Shown here: positions 24,421 through 33,380 of the stretch, in pieces | Position numbering within the stretch: the stretch's first letter is position 1 | Layout of the letters: every line of letters starts with the position of its first letter | Assembly: GCA_030015575.1 (NCBI GenBank) | Contig: JASDDO010000016.1 | Span: forward strand, 178,186,815-178,250,814 | DNA from: Agapanthus africanus | Taxonomy: Eukaryota > Streptophyta > Magnoliopsida > Asparagales > Amaryllidaceae | Reading direction: 5' to 3' | Length of the DNA: 64,000 bases | Position numbers and translations under genes: made by a program | Notes under the pieces: model-generated | The model's input: only the letters and a program-made list of their open reading frames with translations | Databases searched by the model: none | Told to the model about the DNA's origin: nothing

Positions 24421-24445
24421 TTTTCTTCTCTCTCTCTCATTGCAG
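24421..24445 (+). promoter_or_regulatory. Splice-acceptor-like tract before E gag
   Basis: A long run of C and T ending TTGCAG, 14 bases before the gag ATG. D, C, F and (decayed) A and B keep the same arrangement. A donor-like GTGAGTAT lies near 24097. Splicing is inferred only. Confidence 0.4.
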
Positions 24446-24458
24446 CAACCTTGTGACC

Positions 24459-27400
24459 ATGACTAGGTTACATCTAGATAACAAGATGACTGAATCTAAC
24501 TTATTTGACTGGCAAAGGTCTGTTCAGATGACCATTGCCTATGACAAGCTGGACCACCCTATTACTACTCAAGATCCCACCGTCCCAGGTCCAGTTTCCA
24601 CCGTCGCGGATATGGATATCCGTCAGACAAAGGAAAAGAACAAAGCGAAAGCCAAGTGCCTCGTGTTGGCTTCAGTTGATGGTAGATACCAGAAGCAGCA
24701 CGAGAAGATGGACTATGGTTCCATCTTTCTCCATAACAAAGATTTATATGGAGAGCAATCTCATATCGTAAGATATGAGGCCTCGAACGAATTGATTCAA
24801 GCGAGGTCGGCTGACGGGTCATCTGTAAGGGACGACGTCCTTACGATGACTAGCTATATTGATAAGCTCAAGGACCTGGAGACCACGTTGGGAAACAGGT
24901 CATATACTGACTTATTTTCACAGTCCCTACCCTCTACTTACACCCTGAAAGAAACCAGGGAGACACAAGCTCTGCTTAATAGGGGACCTTCTTCCTCTTC
25001 ATCCAAGGCGAAAGCAAAGGGTGAAAAGAAGAAGACCTCTACAAAGCCGATATACGGTGTCAGCAAAGTAGGAGGAAAGGGAAGAGAAACAGCTTTGGGA
25101 CTTGGTATAGGTAAGGAGGGATATTCCTATTGTTATGGGAATGGACATTGGCAGAAGGATTGCAGGGCTTTGGAAGCCAGTAGCCGGGATTCGAAGCATG
25201 TTGTGGCTTCAGCCTCAAGTGTGTTTGTAATTGAGAACTGTTTGTCAATTAACTCTACTTCCTGGGTACTAGATACCGGAGCAGGATCTCATATCTGTAA
25301 TTCGTTACATGCTTTGAGAAACCGTAAAGTTATAAGGATAGGTGATTTGTCTCTCAGAGTTGCAAACGGAATGAGCGTGGATGCTGAATCCGTGGGAGAA
25401 TATCGCCTGGGTTTGACAAGTGGGCAGATATTGATTCTACGTAACTGTCTGTATGTACCTAGTTTGACTTGTAATATCATATCAGTGTCCTCACTTTCAA
25501 GAGAGGGATATGACTTTACATTCGTAAGCGATGTAGTTCACATCCACCTAAATCAAGTTCTGATTGGGTCCGGTACATTAGATGACGGTATATACGTATT
25601 GAATCAAGCTCAGGTTTTCAATATCCAGAACACACTTAAAAGAAAGTCTCCAGAAGTAAATCAGGCTTTCTTATGGCATTGTAGACTAGGTCACATCAAT
25701 GAAACACGGTTAACAAAGTTACATAGAGAAGGATATTTGAATCCGTTCGAATATCAATCTTATGCCACTTGTGAATCTTGTCTTATGGGAAAGATGACAA
25801 ACACTCCGTTTTCTGGACACGGAGTAAGAGCGAGCGAGCTCTTAGGACTCGTACACAGTGACGTGTGCGGTCCAATGTCTACACATGCGCGAGGTGGTTA
25901 TTCCTACTTCATTACTTTTACGGATGATTTCTCTAGGTATGGACATATCTTCTTGATGAAGCATAAATCCGAGGCCTTTGAAAAATTCCAAGAATACAAG
26001 AATGAAGTGGAAAACCAAACAGGCAAAAGTATTAAGACACTGAGATCTGATCGAGGTGGTGAATACTTAAGTGCCGAGTTCCTGGGTTACTTAAAAGAGA
26101 AAGGAATTCTCTCTCAGCTTACTCCTCCATACACACCACAACACAACGGTGTATCGGAAAGGAGGAATCGAACCCTATTAGATATGGTTCGTTCCATGAT
26201 GAGTAAGGCTGAGTTACCGCGATCATTCTTGGGTTATGCGCTAGAATCAGCAGCATATCTTTTAAACAAGGTTCCAACCAAGACTGTGCCTACCACGCCA
26301 TATCAGATGTGGAGTGGGAAGAAACCCCATCTTCAGTACCTGAAAACATGGGGATGTCCAGCTTTTGTAAAAAAGCAGCATCCGGACAAGCTCGAGGCAC
26401 GCTCAGTAGAGTGTAAGTTTGTGGGATATCCAAAGAATTCCATGGGATATTGCTTCTACTACGCAGAGGAACAAAAGGTTTTTGTTTCTCGTCATGCCCG
26501 CTTCTTAGAAACTGAATTTTTAGAAAATCAGAAGAGTGGGAGCGCAGTAGAACTGGAAGAAATTCCAGAACCACAAGCTGTTACTGAAAGTTTGGTAGAA
26601 CAAGAAGTTTCAGAAGAAAGGGACATACCAGCGCCTATCCGCAGAAGTAGTAGGCAGTCTCATCCGCCCGAGAGATACTACGGTTTTCTCATAGATGGGG
26701 ATAGAGAAGATTGCGTCATTGATAATGACGACCCTACTAGCTTCCAGCAAGCCATTCAGAGCGGTGACTCGGTAAAATGGCTGGATGCAATGCGGACCGA
26801 AATGGAGTCCATGTACACTAACAAAGTATGGACTTTGGACACTGCTCCAGATGGGGTGAAACCCGTAGGATGCAAGTGGATCTTCAGAAAGAAGATTGGT
26901 GTAGATGGACAGGTTGAAACCTATAAAGCTAGACTTGTTGCAAAGGGTTTCCGTCAAAGACCTGGTTTGGACTATGACGAAACCTTTTTTCCTGTAGCTA
27001 TGCTGAAATCCATTCGGGTCCTTCTTGCTATTGCTTCCTTCCACGATTATGAAATCTGGCAGATGGACGTAAAGACGGCCTTTCTAAATGGAAATTTAGA
27101 AGAGAGCGTCTATATGGATCAGCCAGAGGGATTCATTCAGAGTGGGAGCAGCGGTAAAGTATGCAAGCTGCTTAAATCCATTTATGGACTAAAGCAGGCA
27201 TCGCGGAGTTGGAACATCTGTTTTGATGATACTGTCAAAGAATTCGACTTTATCAAAAATCCAGATGAACCATGCATATACAGTAAGATTGTAGGGAGAG
27301 TTGTTGTATTCCTCGTCTTGTACGTGGATGACATTCTCCTAATAGGAAATGATATTCCTATGCTACAGTCAGTCAAAAGATTCTTGTCACAGAAATTCTC

Positions 27401-28307
27401 CATGAAGGACCTGGGTGATGCCACCTACATTCTGGGGATCCAGATCTATCGTGATAGATCAAAGAGGATGTTGGGACTTTCACAGTCCAGGTACATAGAC
27501 ACCATATTGAAAAGATTCAGTATGGAAGATTCTAAGCGCGGTAACCTACCGGCTTGTCACGGAATCACCCTCTCCAAAGAGATGTCTCCCAAGACTGATT
27601 TGGAAAGGGAACGCATGTCGATTATACCCTACGCTTCTGCGGTAGGCTCTATAATGTATGTGATGTTATGTACCAGACCAGATGTAGCATACGCATTGAG
27701 CGTTGTAAGCCGGTATCAGGCAAACCCAGGGGAGAATCACTGGATAGCAGTAAAGAACATTCTCAAGTACCTGAGGAGGACTAAGGAGATGTTCCTGGTT
27801 TACGGCGGAAAGGACCTCAAGATGGAGGCCTATGCTGATTCCGGCTTCCAGAGTGACAAGGATGACTCCAAGTCCATGTCGGGTTATGTCTTTACCCTCA
27901 ATGGAGGGGCGGTGTGCTGGAAGAGCTCCAAGCAGGACACCGTTGCTGACTCGACGATGGAAGCGGAGTACATAGCTGCTTGCGATGCCGCAAAAGAAGC
28001 TGTCTGGATGAAGAAGTTCCTCACAGAACTTCAGGTGGTTCCTACCAGTGTTGGTCCAATACCTCTGTATTGCGACAACAACGGAGCTATAGCTTTAGCG
28101 AAGGAACCAAGGTCCCATCAGAAGTCCAGACACATCTTAAGGCGGTATCACCTGATCAGGGAGATCGTAGATCGCCGGGAGATCGAGGTAAAGAGAGTAA
28201 ATACGGAGGATAACATTGCTGATCCATTCACTAAGGCCCTTCCTCAGATTCAGTTCGAGAGGCTACTCGAGATCATTGGTCTACGATATGCCAGTACATG
28301 GCCCTAG
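24459..28307 (+). CDS. Ty1/copia gag-pol polyprotein (element E)
   Basis: Open frame of 1282 codons from the first ATG after the pyrimidine tract. Domain order is Gag, zinc knuckle, protease (LDTGAG), GAG-pre-integrase with HHCC residues, integrase core with DDE residues (HSDVCGP, RSDRGGEY, VSERRNRT), RT with DVKTAFLNG and YVDD, then RNase H with ADSGF, EAEYIA and CDNNGA. The integrase-before-RT order marks Ty1/copia. Compared with D, about 28 codons of Gag are missing after SLPSTY, the zinc knuckle reads SYCYGNGHWQKDC with its first cysteine changed to tyrosine, and RT has FFPVAM where D has FSPVAM. Enzymes may be intact; Gag is probably defective. Confidence 0.93.
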   Translation: MTRLHLDNKMTESNLFDWQRSVQMTIAYDKLDHPITTQDPTVPGPVSTVADMDIRQTKEKNKAKAKCLVLASVDGRYQKQHEKMDYGSIFLHNKDLYGEQSHIVRYEASNELIQARSADGSSVRDDVLTMTSYIDKLKDLETTLGNRSYTDLFSQSLPSTYTLKETRETQALLNRGPSSSSSKAKAKGEKKKTSTKPIYGVSKVGGKGRETALGLGIGKEGYSYCYGNGHWQKDCRALEASSRDSKHVVASASSVFVIENCLSINSTSWVLDTGAGSHICNSLHALRNRKVIRIGDLSLRVANGMSVDAESVGEYRLGLTSGQILILRNCLYVPSLTCNIISVSSLSREGYDFTFVSDVVHIHLNQVLIGSGTLDDGIYVLNQAQVFNIQNTLKRKSPEVNQAFLWHCRLGHINETRLTKLHREGYLNPFEYQSYATCESCLMGKMTNTPFSGHGVRASELLGLVHSDVCGPMSTHARGGYSYFITFTDDFSRYGHIFLMKHKSEAFEKFQEYKNEVENQTGKSIKTLRSDRGGEYLSAEFLGYLKEKGILSQLTPPYTPQHNGVSERRNRTLLDMVRSMMSKAELPRSFLGYALESAAYLLNKVPTKTVPTTPYQMWSGKKPHLQYLKTWGCPAFVKKQHPDKLEARSVECKFVGYPKNSMGYCFYYAEEQKVFVSRHARFLETEFLENQKSGSAVELEEIPEPQAVTESLVEQEVSEERDIPAPIRRSSRQSHPPERYYGFLIDGDREDCVIDNDDPTSFQQAIQSGDSVKWLDAMRTEMESMYTNKVWTLDTAPDGVKPVGCKWIFRKKIGVDGQVETYKARLVAKGFRQRPGLDYDETFFPVAMLKSIRVLLAIASFHDYEIWQMDVKTAFLNGNLEESVYMDQPEGFIQSGSSGKVCKLLKSIYGLKQASRSWNICFDDTVKEFDFIKNPDEPCIYSKIVGRVVVFLVLYVDDILLIGNDIPMLQSVKRFLSQKFSMKDLGDATYILGIQIYRDRSKRMLGLSQSRYIDTILKRFSMEDSKRGNLPACHGITLSKEMSPKTDLERERMSIIPYASAVGSIMYVMLCTRPDVAYALSVVSRYQANPGENHWIAVKNILKYLRRTKEMFLVYGGKDLKMEAYADSGFQSDKDDSKSMSGYVFTLNGGAVCWKSSKQDTVADSTMEAEYIAACDAAKEAVWMKKFLTELQVVPTSVGPIPLYCDNNGAIALAKEPRSHQKSRHILRRYHLIREIVDRREIEVKRVNTEDNIADPFTKALPQIQFERLLEIIGLRYASTWP

Positions 28308-28310
28308 TGC

Positions 28311-28321
28311 AAGTGGGAGAT
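28311..28321 (+). other. Element E polypurine tract
   Basis: AAGTGGGAGAT directly before the 3' LTR. Confidence 0.93.
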
Positions 28322-30204
28322 TGTTAGTGTTTATGCCCTAGAAGGCCATTACTGTATCATACTAGCTTGTATATTACTTAATGGAAGCTTGGGATATTCA
28401 CATGTATATAACAGTCTTGCTAAACATGGTAGTATGCTACTTGGTTTTTCTATCTTAATATGTGAGTGTACGTATTGATAAAGCTCTTAGGATCTTGCTT
28501 GTCTACCAGCGTTGTGATGGCAGTCACACTAGTGGGGGCTGGATAGTCTACAAGCACATCCTTATTCAGGTCCCTGGTCGTTGGATTATCGAGACAGAGC
28601 ATCGATACTCTGGAGTAGACTGGTGTGTACGCTTCTCATCCCAGTTCGGGAGATGGTCTGTCCCACAGCCGTCAGTACGTCGTACTGGAGATAGTATACA
28701 GGTGCTCGTTAGGTTACGGGTACACCGGACAGGACTCACAGGGAACTGTTGGTTGGTTTGATACCAGTCGTCAGTGAACAGTTCCCAGGTGACATGAGTA
28801 CAGCGTAGTCCGCAGACTTGACACTGCTACTTCGCCTCGAGTGTGTCCCACTGTTCTTAGATTGCTACCCTACCACGACTCAAAGGAGTCGTGCAAACAG
28901 GTAGCAGTTGGGTGCAGTCCCGAGCACTTGGAGGCAGTGGCGGTTAGACAGGATTCGTCCCTCCCGGTATTGGGAGTAGATATCGTGCTGTGTCAGAGAG
29001 CCATTACGCAAAGTCCCTGGCCAGGGCAAGCGAGATTTGCTGGTAGGTTCCAGTAGTTTCTCAGGGTGTAATGGGCTTCCCTCCGACACGACTTATACCG
29101 CTTTTAGGGGACTGACGCTTGCCGCCCCCTAGGCCCGATATGCGATAGTCTTGGACGAACGGACCGGACTGTATGGAGATTGTCACATCAGACTCAGTAG
29201 GAGTTCGAATGGGTTTTCTCATCGGCCTTCTTATCGACAACTACCTGGGGACCGTTACGTACAGCTAGTGCCGCTTGCGGTCTGTGGTTAAACCCACTGC
29301 CAGCGTAGTAGTCGAGTCTCTAGAGTCCCACACAGAGAGTTTCCTATTCCAGGCGAAACGATATAGAGGTCGTATGGTTTTACGACAAGGGTTCGGACGC
29401 ATACGTGCGTTTACGCACGTATGACTTTCGGACAGTTTTTACCAGTCGGCTTTGGTTTAAGCCAGTTACTGGTATCCGGTTATTGGATTTTTTACAGTCT
29501 AAAGTTTTTCCGTATTTTTGCGGATTGGAGGGGAGTTCTCGTAATTGTACGAGAAGCTTCTAGAAGATGTGACTAAGGAGGTTACTTTGGATAAGATTTG
29601 TGAGTCATGAGAGTGATTCATCATTATCATTATTGCACCATAAATGATAATGACACATGCTTAATGAATCACCATTAGATATTTGTGAAGCATGCTTATT
29701 CATCACTTATTTTCTTTTATTGATAAATGAGAATGCTTCATAATATATTATGATACTCACAATTCTTATCTCACAATTATTATCATATTCTCTCTCCTCA
29801 AGCTCTCATCTTCAAGAGACTAATCCTTACACCTCATGAGTTGAGATCAAAGGATTAGCAAGACTTAACAATCCATAACCATCACTCTATCTCAATCTAA
29901 CTTCTTTGATTAGCAATCCAAGAAGGTTAGTTGCCTCAAGTTTAGAGGCTAAGCTTGGAGTTTTGCTCTCGGGTGGATCGTCTACTACCTAGAGAAGGCC
30001 GAGGAGAACAAGGAGATCGTAAAGACGAAGGACTAGTTTCATTAGGTATAATCCCTAAACACAATAGTTATGAAACTCTTTGTGTACGGTTATTTAGAGT
30101 TTAGCTTCGATTCAAGCGGTTAGTCGATGTTCGTTCTTTAAACATGATCGTTTTTGAAAATTCCGCCTCCCCACAAGTACTGGGGTGTACTACATCGACT
30201 TACA
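28322..30204 (+). repeat. Element E 3' LTR
   Basis: 1883 bp, about ten differences from the 5' LTR, including one base fewer in a C run near 29127. Confidence 0.96.
29553..29565 (+). promoter_or_regulatory. Heat-shock element in E 3' LTR
   Basis: GAAgcTTCtaGAA, the same as in the 5' LTR. Confidence 0.6.
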
Positions 30205-30209
30205 CTAGG
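30205..30209. repeat. Target duplication of E, right copy
   Basis: CTAGG directly after the 3' LTR of E. Confidence 0.93.
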
Positions 30210-30295
30210 GTTAGGGTTCTTTAGTACGACAAAAATTTTAAAACGGCATGGACGATGCCTCCGGAAACCTTGCTGCCGCGCTATGTAACCCTATA
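30210..30295 (+). repeat. Element F 5' LTR, last part
   Basis: Continues F's LTR after E: TTAGGGTT, ACGGCATG..GATGC and the end GTAACCCTATA. G's LTR end reads GTAACCCTACA, so one base appears mutated here. Confidence 0.85.
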
Positions 30296-30296
30296 A

Positions 30297-30309
30297 TGGT
30301 ATCAGAGCC
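30297..30309 (+). other. Element F primer binding site
   Basis: TGGTATCAGAGCC, an exact match to the copia consensus for initiator tRNA-Met. Confidence 0.93.
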
Positions 30310-31091
30310 AAGCTAGAGAATAAGACGATGTTTGTTAGATTACGAAACCGAAACAACTCCGAAACACACGAAACATAATCCTAGTTTCTGTCGAAGTTTA
30401 AATGGCCTCTAAAATTTTTTTTAGCAACTGCAGAATGTTGTATCTGATATAACATGAACACCATAGAAATTTGAAGCAAATTTCTCTGAATATGGCTGGC
30501 CACATAGGCAAAAAATCCGAGCTCACCGGTTTTTTTGGTGGGTGTTTGGCTTCAAATTTTTAGGGTGTTCCAGTCTCTGGGTTTTGGTGTTTCAGGTGTT
30601 TCTTGTTTTTGCTAAATTTGCATGTGATGTTAACTTTCTGCAATGGCAATTCGGAGTGTTTCGTAGTCGTAATTCTAATATCTTTTCGTGTTATTTAGAC
30701 GACGTTAAAAAGTTCCAACGGATATCAATAACCCATATTTTCCCTCGCTGGAAATTTTCTAAGAGTTGGATTTTTCCAAGTTTAAAATCTTCAGAAAATC
30801 ATACAAGTGATTCTGTGGACCCTCTAGAAGAACGATACCCAAACTCGACTTTTTGGATCGCGGAACCGCGTTCATACCCTAGGGTTTGTGGCAGTTCTGC
30901 GGCGACATGAGTGAGGCATGGGTCGGCCCTTCTACGGATGGTTCATAGGTGCTGTGGCATGTTCTGGGTACCTTTTAAACTCTGCTCAAGTGTTGAGCTC
31001 TTTGGGAAATTTTGGGTGTTTGTTTATTCGATCGAAAAGTTTAACATCGTCTAGTTATTTGTGATTGTGATACAATATTTGGAATCCACAA

Positions 31092-31484
31092 TAATTAGTT
31101 ATGTGATAACTAGTTTGAATTTTACAAATCTAGCAATTTAGTCTCATTTGATTGGTTGCCACGGAATTTTGATGTGGATCAAAAGTCCGTCACAATTACA
31201 TAGCGTACGCGGATACTCACCGGGTAACCTTACTAGATAGCCATTCCCCATATCCCCGACCAAGTGACTGTAGGAGAACCCCGTCGCCAAAAGCATTCGT
31301 TCGGGTGCTCGCGGCTGCGGTGTTCCGCCTTAGTGCACTTCGTCGACGGCATCGGGGATGCGGCCGTCTACTAAAGTTTCCGACGAGCATTCAATCAGGT
31401 TATCGGGAATCTTGTTGAATTACCTGACTTGTTATTGGAAAGTGTTTTCAATATCGAGACTAAAATGCGGGGTTTATAATTGTT
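31092..31484. other. Extra segment in F leader, origin unknown
   Basis: About 390 bp absent from the matching place in G's leader (near 43030). It has a GC-rich centre (31200-31380) unlike its surroundings. I could not find clear terminal inverted repeats or a target duplication, so its nature is open. Confidence 0.4.
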
Positions 31485-32340
31485 AGGCATGTGATGTCTA
31501 AGGAATTCATTTGGTTAGGCATGAAATTCAAAGTATGTGATGCATTGGGTTTATGATGTCTAAGGTGGTTGCGGATTCCAATTGTTGTAGTTTTTCACTT
31601 TCTTTTCTGCGACCGTAAGTGTAATATGTGGTGTATCGCCGGTTTCGTTGCTATATGACAACGACAATTAGGATACTCATATTTACTTACGTTGATGACA
31701 TGTGATGTTATGTGTTGCTGTGATATGTTATATTAGATCGTCGTGTTTTGAATAGCCGGGTTTTTTTTATGTGAGATGAGAGTTTTTCATTTTCATTCAT
31801 GTAAAAGCTTGTATGTAATATTCTTTTATTGGGGCACTTCCGGGTTGAGGATGATGTCACCATTGATGTATATTATTTACTTTTCCGTAGTAGGATAGAC
31901 CCAAGGAGGAGAGCACAAGTAACCGGGTTCTATAGTCCAGTGGGAGACCATCTCGAGGAGTCGAGACCGGGTCTTCTAATTCTAGAATTGGGAGGGTTGC
32001 TTGCCGCTCTCGTAGTGGTCTAGGGATGTGGGTTTGGCTATTCATCGCGACCGTGGAATCCGCGTTTTTTATTGGCTTAAATAAGACACGGAATTCCTAG
32101 TATATCCAATATTTCATATGTGTTCTTCTGCTGCTGATATTCTGTGATGTGATCACTTTATATGTTGAGACGAATGCTTATATTATATATATGATGATGT
32201 ATAATAAATATTGGTTCTTTCGTTTCTTCTGTGATGCTTAGGAAGCATAAATGATGGGACTTCATTAATGAGATTAATGAAAGAAAAGGAAAGCTAAAGC
32301 TGTTGTAGAAACTTGTTTTAAGAACTGGTTGCTCTAGTTC

Positions 32341-32590
32341 TTGCTTTGCATAGCGGTATTCCTTGTAGAATATCCAGCACCTTATTCGATAAGGAAAGAG
32401 CCGAGATCCCTTCACCGGGAGTGACCACTTTAGCGAAACTGCCAAATTCTACAACCCACTCGGTTTGTCTTTTGATTGCTTTTTTTAGTTCATACTTTGC
32501 ATAGTGATATTTGTGAAATATCCTGCACCTTATTCGATAAGGAAAGAGCCGAGATCCCTTCACCGGGAGTGACCTCTTTAGCAAAACTAA
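32341..32590 (+). repeat. Doubled hairpin unit (element F leader)
   Basis: Two copies, about 32341-32435 and 32496-32590, sharing GCCGAGATCCCTTCACCGGG followed by AGTGACC and TTTAGC.AAACT. Confidence 0.8.
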
Positions 32591-32722
32591 TAAAAGCCTC
32601 AAAACACTCTTTTTCAAAATCACTCGATTCTACAACGATATCAAGTTCATTACGCAAAGGGTTTTCTTAAAAACCTGTCGTAGCCCCCCGTCATTTCAGA
32701 TAAGTGCTACTTAGTATTCGTG

Positions 32723-32929
32723 CTACGTTTGTTGACCTCCATCAAGGCGTAGTGTGCGGTTGCCGAATAGTGCTTATCTGCTGCATATGATGCGATTGGA
32801 TTAGGGTAGTCATGCAGCCTTGTTGACCTCCGTCAAGGGTCGTGCGGGTGGGTTTAATTCAATCATGAAATGTACGGGTAGAACTTGACTAGGACCCTAT
32901 GGTTTGTTGATCTCCGTCAAGGTCATAGG
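32723..32929 (+). promoter_or_regulatory. Triple-hairpin array, loop CTCC (element F)
   Basis: TTGAC-CTCC-ATCAA, TTGAC-CTCC-GTCAA and TTGAT-CTCC-GTCAA within 32729-32747, 32820-32838 and 32904-32922. The stem has an A-T pair (TTGAC/GTCAA) where E and G have a G-T wobble. Outer stems are CTACG/CGTAG and CCTATG/CATAGG. Confidence 0.78.
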
Positions 32930-33086
32930 ACGCTAGGGGTAAAATAAGTATTGAAATTTGCAATGAGATTGCATACCTTCTATGAGATAGTTGGATCCCG
33001 ATACCCACTGCGAGTAAGAGTTACTCTTGGGAGAGTTTTACACATTACAATTAGCCGATCAAAGTAGGTGTCTAGAAAGGTGTTAA

Positions 33087-33130
33087 CGGGGTTGCGCCCC
33101 TGGGAAAACGGGGTTGCGCCCCTGGGAAAA
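33087..33130 (+). repeat. Perfect 22-bp tandem repeat, two copies
   Basis: Two exact copies of a unit containing GGGGTTGCGCCCC, itself a small hairpin. E and D have a single GGGGTTACGCCCC at the corresponding place, so F duplicated it. Confidence 0.85.
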
Positions 33131-33380
33131 CGAGGTTTAATTTAATTAGGTCCGTGCGAAAGCACGGGGATCCTCCCTCAAAGTACCGACACTGGTCTGG
33201 ACGAAAGATTGGCGAACTTGTAGGGTGTAATTAATCCCGGCCAGTCTTACCTTTTAGGGTTTGAAGGAAGATTTGATAAAAACAGTGGGAGCCATCCTGA
33301 TTAGATAAAATAATAACCAATCTGATCTTGTAAGAGCGCACACAGAGTGTTTTTCTTCTCTTTCTCTCCTGGTAGCGACC

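Larger units (their letters stand above)
22455..24458 (+). other. Untranslated leader of element E
   Basis: Two-kb non-coding leader. In order: GC hairpin (22649-22695), a single copy of the GACCCAAGG...CCCGTAGGGG module (about 23135-23200), a CTTTTCTTGCAG acceptor-like site near 23249, a CGTTAG/CTAACG hairpin near 23408-23430, the triple-hairpin array (23747-23955), a GTGAGTAT donor-like site near 24097, a GGGGTTACGCCCC hairpin near 24179, and a pyrimidine tract ending in CAG just before the gag ATG. The doubled 95-bp unit of A, B, C, F and G is missing. Confidence 0.75.
20557..30204 (+). mobile_element. Element E: Ty1/copia element with open gag-pol
   Basis: Complete 9.65-kb element inserted in F's 5' LTR, flanked by CTAGG on both sides. 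LTRs 20557-22440 and 28322-30204 differ at about ten positions by eye, roughly 0.5%. It contains a primer site, a 2-kb leader, a single gag-pol frame and a polypurine tract. Closely related to D in LTR, leader and pol. The gag has lost a segment and one zinc-knuckle cysteine, so self-mobilisation is doubtful. Confidence 0.95.
30310..33380 (+). other. Untranslated leader of element F
   Basis: Non-coding. It aligns with G's leader but carries an extra stretch (31092-31484) that G lacks. Other content: a weak GC hairpin near 30850-30905, a CACTTCCGGG...AGACCCAAGGAGG module near 31833-31920, the doubled hairpin unit (32341-32590), the triple-hairpin array (32723-32929), a 22-bp tandem repeat (33087-33130), and a pyrimidine tract ending in a decayed acceptor before 33381. 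Confidence 0.7.
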
